This document shows, in pieces, positions 58,684 through 64,000 of a stretch of 64,000 nucleotides of DNA (the first letter of the stretch is position 1; every line of letters starts with the position of its first letter). The notes beneath the pieces are model-generated. The model searched no databases. It was not told the DNA's origin and saw nothing but the letters and a program-made list of their open reading frames with translations. The DNA is from Falciphora oryzae. Its lineage: Eukaryota > Ascomycota > Sordariomycetes > Magnaporthales > Magnaporthaceae. The DNA lies in the NCBI GenBank assembly GCA_000733355.1, contig JNVV01000028.1, positions 124,001 through 188,000 of the forward strand. Reading direction: 5' to 3'. The translations under genes were made by a program, and so were the position numbers.

Positions 58684-59160
58684 CGGGTCTTGGCTAAACT
58701 TCTAGCGGGGACCATCGAGATGAGATGGATGAAGTGGCTACCTAGGCGCCGACATGTACAAGCTCAGCGGAGCGTTGTCGGATCAAACTATCTATGTAAT
58801 TAGGGTTACGCGTAAGACTAGCGTGTAGGTGGGCGGGCTGAACTGAGACAGCTAGCAACATTCACGAGCTGCTGTGCTTTAATCTGGGCCGTATTTGAGG
58901 CGTGGCATCACTACAACGAAGTGTGTGAGCAACCAATATGAAGAAGGCGCGAAGTCACTTACTGTCTAGGATTTGAATCTGTATTTAAGGAGCTCTCGGA
59001 GCACATATCCTGCTTTGCGTTTTACTTTTCCTCGCAAACAAGGCGAGCGCCGAGCACACCAAACAACAGGGCATCATCGATAGCAAGAAGCGATTCCTCT
59101 CAAAGTTTTCCACCCAGAACGATCGAATCGTCATCGACAGAAACCCTCAAGCGTAGCATC
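58684..59160. promoter_or_regulatory. Chromodomain 3' region / promoter of small CaaX gene
   Basis: Contains a TATTTAA box at 58982-58988, about 175 bp before the small-gene ATG, and C/T-rich DNA after it (CTTTGCGTTTTACTTTTCC). The small-gene frame is open upstream of its ATG but has no other ATG. Confidence 0.45.
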
Positions 59161-59334
59161 ATGCCTGGCACGAACCGCGACGCTGCCGAGGCCGTTCTGG
59201 CCGCGACGACGATACCGCGCAGGAATACGCTAAAGAAGGACCAGCAAAAGAAAGGCTCCGATGTCAAGGCGAACAAACTAAAGAAGGAGCAAAAAAAGAA
59301 GGGCTCCGACGCGAGCCCGTGCAATATCCTGTAG
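59161..59334 (+). CDS. Candidate 57-aa polybasic CaaX peptide
   Basis: A short frame from an ATG with A at -3 to TAG. The product has an Ala-rich start (MPGTNRDAAEAVLAATTIP), then two near-copies of an 11-residue Lys-rich unit (LKKDQQKKGSD and LKKEQKKKGSD, 16 residues apart) and ends in Cys-Asn-Ile-Leu, a CaaX box whose final Leu predicts geranylgeranylation. Of five base differences between the two units, three are synonymous. A polybasic stretch next to a prenyl-Cys is the membrane-targeting design of Rho/Ras tails and of prenylated pheromone precursors, but there is no GTPase domain, and no aromatic residue as in known Sordariomycete lipopeptide pheromones. An upstream exon is not excluded, because the frame is open 5' of the ATG. 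Confidence 0.4.
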   Translation: MPGTNRDAAEAVLAATTIPRRNTLKKDQQKKGSDVKANKLKKEQKKKGSDASPCNIL

Positions 59335-59876
59335 AGAAGAAAGTCGGCTCAAGAGCAAAGGACTCCTGGTCGTCTGATAACGACCATCTCTCCGATGCTC
59401 CGTGGAGGATCTAGCCTGCCTGGAAAGGGCCAGCGCGTAGCAGGGCATTGAGAATAGATTAATTACACGCCAAGGAAAAAAAAAAAAAAAAACTCTTCCT
59501 CCCCGCCGTCTCATCTGTTTCCAGTCGCAGTGGCCACCAAAATCGGACACCAGGATCTTCCGGGGCAAGATACGCAACCTAGGTATGCAGAGGTGTTAAT
59601 ATATGTACATGACCAAAAAAACGACTTGCCCATTAGTGCAGGTGCAAGAGTGCAGCAAGTGGGTGAACTAAGCTAAGTGTATAAAGCGTACGACAAAACC
59701 CCTTCAATACCCTTCTTTCTTTTGTGCATAGGCGCCTCGCTCTTCAGTCAAGAGCCGAGACAAAAGAAAAGCTTGATGTATGGCGAAGAATAAAATACCA
59801 AGACGAAGGATAAGATATCATTTACTTCTTTGCTCTTCCCTTCCTATACCGTTTCCTCGATGAAAAGCATCTTCGA
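59335..59876. other. Convergent spacer, CaaX gene / WDR48
   Basis: 542 bp with an A-tract near 59477-59491. No gene is seen. Confidence 0.6.
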
Positions 59877-62800
59877 TCAGCGGAGGGACGCAGCAATGGC
59901 AGCCGTCGTGGTGGTCGGCTGGACCGAGGGCGTCTTGGCCGGGGCAGCCGCCTCTTCGGCCTTGGGCTCCGGCGGCGGCGGCGGAGGCGGGCGAGGCGGG
60001 ATCGGTATGTGTTTCCTCCCGTTGCCCTTGTAGTGCAGGACCACGTCGTTACCGCCTCTCCAGACGTGGGCGCGGAGGGTGGCCAGGCTCATGGAGTTGG
60101 GAAGTAGCTAGATGGATGGGGAGGATAATTAGGATTTGATTGGGGTAAGAGAAAGAAGGGATATGAGATGGACGGAAGTGAATAAACATACCTGGTCCTG
60201 GCAGTAAAGCTCAAGGTACTCCTCAGGCTTGAGCGCGTCCGGGTCCGGATTCTCGGGGTCCTCGGGCGGATCGATGCGCTCGGCGACGTAGGCGAGGATC
60301 TTGCGGACGCGGAGCATGCGGTTCGCATTGAGGCGGTTGTTGCCGTCCGTGGTGGCGATGTGCGGCAGCGTATCCTGCCAGGGGTGCAGCACGAACGACA
60401 CCTTGACGGGGTCCTTTGGCGGTACCGAGTTGAGCAGCAGCACGTCGCCGAGCCACATGGGCGCCTGCTGCTCGATGGCGTCGGCGTCCTGCCCCGCCGT
60501 CTCGACGGTGCCGCGGTACAGCTCGGCGCTGCCGCCCTGCATCTCCTCCTGGATGATGACCTTTGTGCCAGGAGGCAGCTTGAGCACCGGAGTCTCGCTC
60601 GGCAGGCTCGGCACCACGCGCGTCTCCACCAGCCTGTCGGGCGCCTCGGCCAGCCCCTTCTCGTACTCGTTGCGGATCTTCTGTATCACGCCATAGAAGC
60701 TGTCGTCCACCTCCTTCTCGTGGCTCGACTCCGACTCCGACTGCTGTTCCTCGGCTTTCTCGTCCACTACGGCCGGCTTCTCGGGCGCTGTCGACGACGC
60801 GGATCGGCCCAGTTTCTTAGACCCAAACGACATGCCCATACGGAACTTCTTACCGAACGGCGTGCTGGGCGACTTGCCATTGTTCTCTTTGTCCTTGTCC
60901 TTGACATTCTCAACGCCAGGGGTCTTGGGTTCGGTCGCAGGCGTCGCCGGCGCCGGAGGCTCGGCCGGGGTCACGGGCGGCTTGGCCGACTCGACCGAGG
61001 CGATGGCGTTGGAGAAGTAGTCGTCCTTCTCGACCGAAGGGCGGCTGATCTGAGACGACCGCTTCTCCGCAGGGGTCGCCGCCGGCAGGGAGTCGCCCAG
61101 GGACGAGCGAGCCTGCTGAGGTGCGGGCGTAGCGAGCCCGATCGTCAGCCCAGGCGTGGCTCCGCTTCCGTTTGGCCGGGGTGTCGCGACTGGGGTGACG
61201 CCATCGTCGGGGCCCGCCAGAAGATATGGATCAGGAAGATCTATCGACGTGGGCGGGTTCGCCTTGGCCGCCTCTATCCTCTTCTCAGCGGCCTCGTTGA
61301 GGGTTGCCCTGTGCGCCTCGTCGCGTCTGATCTCCTCGTCGATCAGGTTGGCAAACAAGTAGCGCAAGATCCACTTGCCGAGGTTTATCCTCTGGTCTTC
61401 CCTGAACTCAACAGGCTCGTCCGTCACCAGCCCGTCCGTCACCAGCCCGTCCGTCACCAGCCCGTCCGTCACCAGCTCGTCGGCATACATCTCGGCATCG
61501 AAGCAGTTGAAGGGCTCGAGAACGACGGTAAGGTTTCCCGAGCTCGTGTCGATGGAGCACCAGGGGGCGACGGCCTCGACAGTGTTAACCTCGGGCTCGA
61601 CATCCTCCAGGTGCTTCTTGCCAAAGCGCTGGATTGGTTGGCACTTGATGAGGTCCCACAACAAGACATCGCCAGCCGTGTCCAGGGTGAGCACCCTCCG
61701 GCGGTCGTTCAGGAGACGGTGCTTGACCAGACCGAACTGGCCCTCGATCGTCTCCTCGGGGAGACGCTGGATCGGCTCCGCAACCGTCACAGCCGGCTCC
61801 ATTAATATCTCGGAGCCCTTCCTGTGGAGGCTGGCGCCCGACGTCGCGTTTGCGTCTGATGGGTTGAAGGGTATGCTAGGGAAGACGGCCGTGTTGGAGA
61901 TCCTTAGAATGGCACTAGCCGGGATCTCCTTCTTGACCGGGCCGCTGGCCGGGTTAGTGGCGGCGGCAGGGGCTGGGGCGGCGGTCGTGGGAGAGGACAT
62001 GGTGGAGACCACGGACGGCCTCCGCTGCCTGTGGTACTGCGTGTTGTAGGGCTCAGGTAGGGCGACATCGGGACCCGTGTCGACACCAGACCATCTGTTG
62101 ATGGATGAGCTCGCAGTGGCGGTCCAGATGTGGCTGCCACAGGCAACGACCTTGCTCACGGCGGCGGTCTCCTGGGCGACGGCGAGCGAGAGGCCATCGT
62201 CGTACTCGCCGTTGGTGCCGCGGACGTCGGTCTTGACCACCATGCCGGAGCGGTCGCTGCTGTAGAAGACCTCGAGGTTAGGGTCCTCCGAGTATAGGGA
62301 CCAGACGCTGTCGTTGTGCATGGTCAGGGTGTGCATGCAGCGGCCGGCCGTGACGCTCCAGACCTTGACCGTCTGGTCCGAGCTGGCCGTCATGACGGTG
62401 TCGCCGGCGTCGTTGACCAGGATGTCACGGATCATGCTGGTGTGGCCGACGAACTTGGTGATGCGCTTGCCGGTGCGCGTGTCCCACAGGCGCACCGTCG
62501 ACTCGGGGCCGCCGTTGGCGATGATGCTGTGGTTGACGCTCAGGGCGTAGACGGAGCCCTTCTCGACCACCTCTTCGCCGCTGGTGTCGATCTCGAGCGT
62601 CTTGCCGGCGCCGCTCAGGTCCCACAGGAAGACCCTGCGGTCCAGGCCGCCAGACGCGACCCAGCTGCTCTGCTGGCTCGGCATGGCGACACGCTTGACG
62701 TAGTCGGCGTGCTGGCCGATGGTCGCGGGCTCCTCGCGGGGGTCGGCATGCGGGCGCCAGACCTTGACCGTGAGGTCCGACGAGCCCGAGACCAGGACAT

Positions 62801-63426
62801 TGTAGCTCTGGGCGAGCACAACGTCGTTGATCCAGTGGGTGTGAGCCTGCGTCTGGCAGCGGAACTTGGTCGTCGGCTTCGGGGCGGCGCCATTCGTGGC
62901 GGCGGGCGTGCTCGAGTCGAGTGCCGAGGACGAGGGCGGGGGTGCGGCGGCGGGATTCCTCAGGTCGAGGTTCAGGTCCCATGCGCAGACGACGCCATCG
63001 CGGCCGCCCGAGTATCTATGCAGCGGGCGCACGAGGAGCGAGGGTCAGAGGTCGGGACGGCAGCAGAAGCGTAGGGGAGAGTGGCTCGGCTCGGCACGTA
63101 CAGGATGGCATTTTCGCGGTCGACGGCCAGGCCATTGACGCCCAGTCGATGGCCACCGGACTGGGAACCGGCTAGCTCGAGAACTGTTTGGGCGTCAGCG
63201 ACGAGGGGGACACAGAAAGGGGCATTGCGCCCGAAGCAGAGGCAGCGCGTGTGTTGGTTCCCTCGAGCCCGACGCGGCGCAAAGCCTTTGTCTGGCGCAG
63301 ACAATTGAGGAATAAAAAAAGAAAAAAAAAGAAACGAGTAACAGTGGGCAAAAAGCAAGGAAGGCCAAGAGACACCAAAATGCACTAACCATAACTTATC
63401 CTGTGTCGACGCGCCCTCTTAGACAT
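59877..63426 (-). CDS. WD40 protein of WDR48 / Bun107 type (deubiquitinase cofactor)
   Basis: Four exons: 63426-63390, 63183-63102, 63015-60192 and 60107-59877, with introns of 206, 86 and 84 nt; about 1057 aa. WDR48 (UAF1), Bun107 and Duf1 bind and activate ubiquitin-specific proteases. The first exon encodes only 12 residues ([12 protein letters not shown]). Seven-blade WD40 signatures follow: [97 protein letters not shown] and [14 protein letters not shown]. The C-terminal DUF3337-type block contains [54 protein letters not shown] and [20 protein letters not shown], then [19 protein letters not shown], a ubiquitin-like region in WDR48. Between them is a disordered stretch including four VTDGL-type repeats. 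Confidence 0.93.
61419..61478. repeat. 15-bp tandem repeat coding VTDGL
   Basis: Four 15-bp units (GTCCGTCACCAGCCC on the plus strand) inside the WDR48-type gene; the first three are identical. Confidence 0.95.
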
Positions 63427-64000
63427 GGCGGAGATCGGATGGGAAAAGACGGTGGTTCATGCGCGGGCCGGCCGGCTAGGCGTGCTGTTTGCTGAAGCTC
63501 GAGCTTGGTGCTGCGCTGTCGATGTGGTTTCCTGGGTTGATTCGACACTGAAAAGGGGCCGCCAGCTCATGGAGGTTCGCCTCGGGAAGGTTTTGCAGAA
63601 ACCAAAACAAAAACAAAATCCAAAAAAGGGACCCGAAGTCGCTGCGTAATGCTCCAGATCTACAATGAAATTATTTTTTGTCTTCCAGTCTTCTTCTCGG
63701 TCTTGTTTTTTAAGGCGTCGGGAGGAAGCGAAAGGAGAATTTGATGCTGCTGCTGCTGCTGCTGCTGGAGCGGGGGTCGGTCCTTCCCAAGCCGAGCCAA
63801 CAGCCAAACCGGAGAGACAAGGGCACCCGAGGGCCACGCGAACAATGGGATTTGAAGGTGCGCTGCAGCTAGCTGATCTGACAGAAATACCCTCAATCAA
63901 TCTGCATCTGGCCTTCCCCGGCCTGCTTGCCGCCTGCCGTCGTCCCCGCCGCCAGGGCGAACCATGAGGTCGGGGTCGCGTGGGAAGGATCATCATCAAT
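63427..64000. promoter_or_regulatory. WDR48-type gene upstream region
   Basis: 574 bp to the window end. Contains a (CTG)n run of seven near 63745-63768. The probable WDR48 promoter lies here; the right edge may belong to a further gene that I cannot identify. Confidence 0.45.

Noticed and set aside
60360..61805. 481-codon plus-strand open frame inside the WDR48-type gene
   Set aside because: Antisense to a well-supported WD40/DUF3337 coding exon; the product is Arg/Leu/Gly-rich, as expected from the shadow frame of GC-rich codons.

Overview
The window is nuclear DNA from a filamentous ascomycete, most likely a Sordariomycete. It is GC-rich, has 57-206 nt GT-AG introns with CTRAY-type branch points, single-copy housekeeping genes, kilobase-scale intergenic spaces and clear fungal families (HDA1 class II deacetylase with Arb2 tail, Mug190 lipid-transfer protein, GH15-CBM20 glucoamylase, a gpd-type GAPDH). 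Exon boundaries below were read by eye from splice signals and protein continuity; no alignment or transcript was available.

Layout. 1-8.2 kb: a secreted alpha/beta hydrolase (-), a long disordered nuclear-type protein (+), a 126-aa hypothetical (-) and a newly read 58-aa single-pass membrane protein (-). 8.2-15.5 kb: mug190-like SMP/C2 protein (-) and the SART-1/Snu66 tri-snRNP protein (-). 17.4-21 kb: a six-exon glucoamylase (+) tail-to-tail with nicotinamide riboside kinase (-). 21.8-29.2 kb: Pth2 peptidyl-tRNA hydrolase (+), then the ribosome-assembly genes UTP7 (-) and TSR1 (+) sharing a 379-bp divergent promoter, then the urease chaperone UreG (-). 29.2-31.5 kb: a spacer with a transposase-like relic and purine-rich repeats. 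31.6-39.6 kb: HDA1 deacetylase (+), an Arg-Asp/Arg-Ser-repeat protein (+) and GAPDH (-). 39.6-47.6 kb: a long spacer, an HNH-nuclease-domain protein (+) and an F-box protein (-). 47.6-50.9 kb: BRX1 (-) and a Rab11/Ypt31 GTPase (-) with a 13-nt microexon. 50.9-54.5 kb: a poorly resolved stretch with a 248-N assembly gap. 54.5-63.4 kb: a 1380-aa chromodomain protein (+), a candidate 57-aa polybasic CaaX peptide (+) and a WDR48/Bun107-type WD40 protein (-).

Themes: three ribosome-assembly factors (UTP7, TSR1, BRX1), one splicing factor and one RS-like protein, and two chromatin factors (HDA1 and a chromodomain protein) whose Neurospora relatives can act in one complex. No CRISPR array, rRNA, convincing tRNA or biosynthetic cluster was seen. 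The most novel-looking items are the two very short genes, the microexon and the GC-AG intron, the HNH gene with its repeat-bearing upstream region, and a 46-48 bp repeat found in two spacers.
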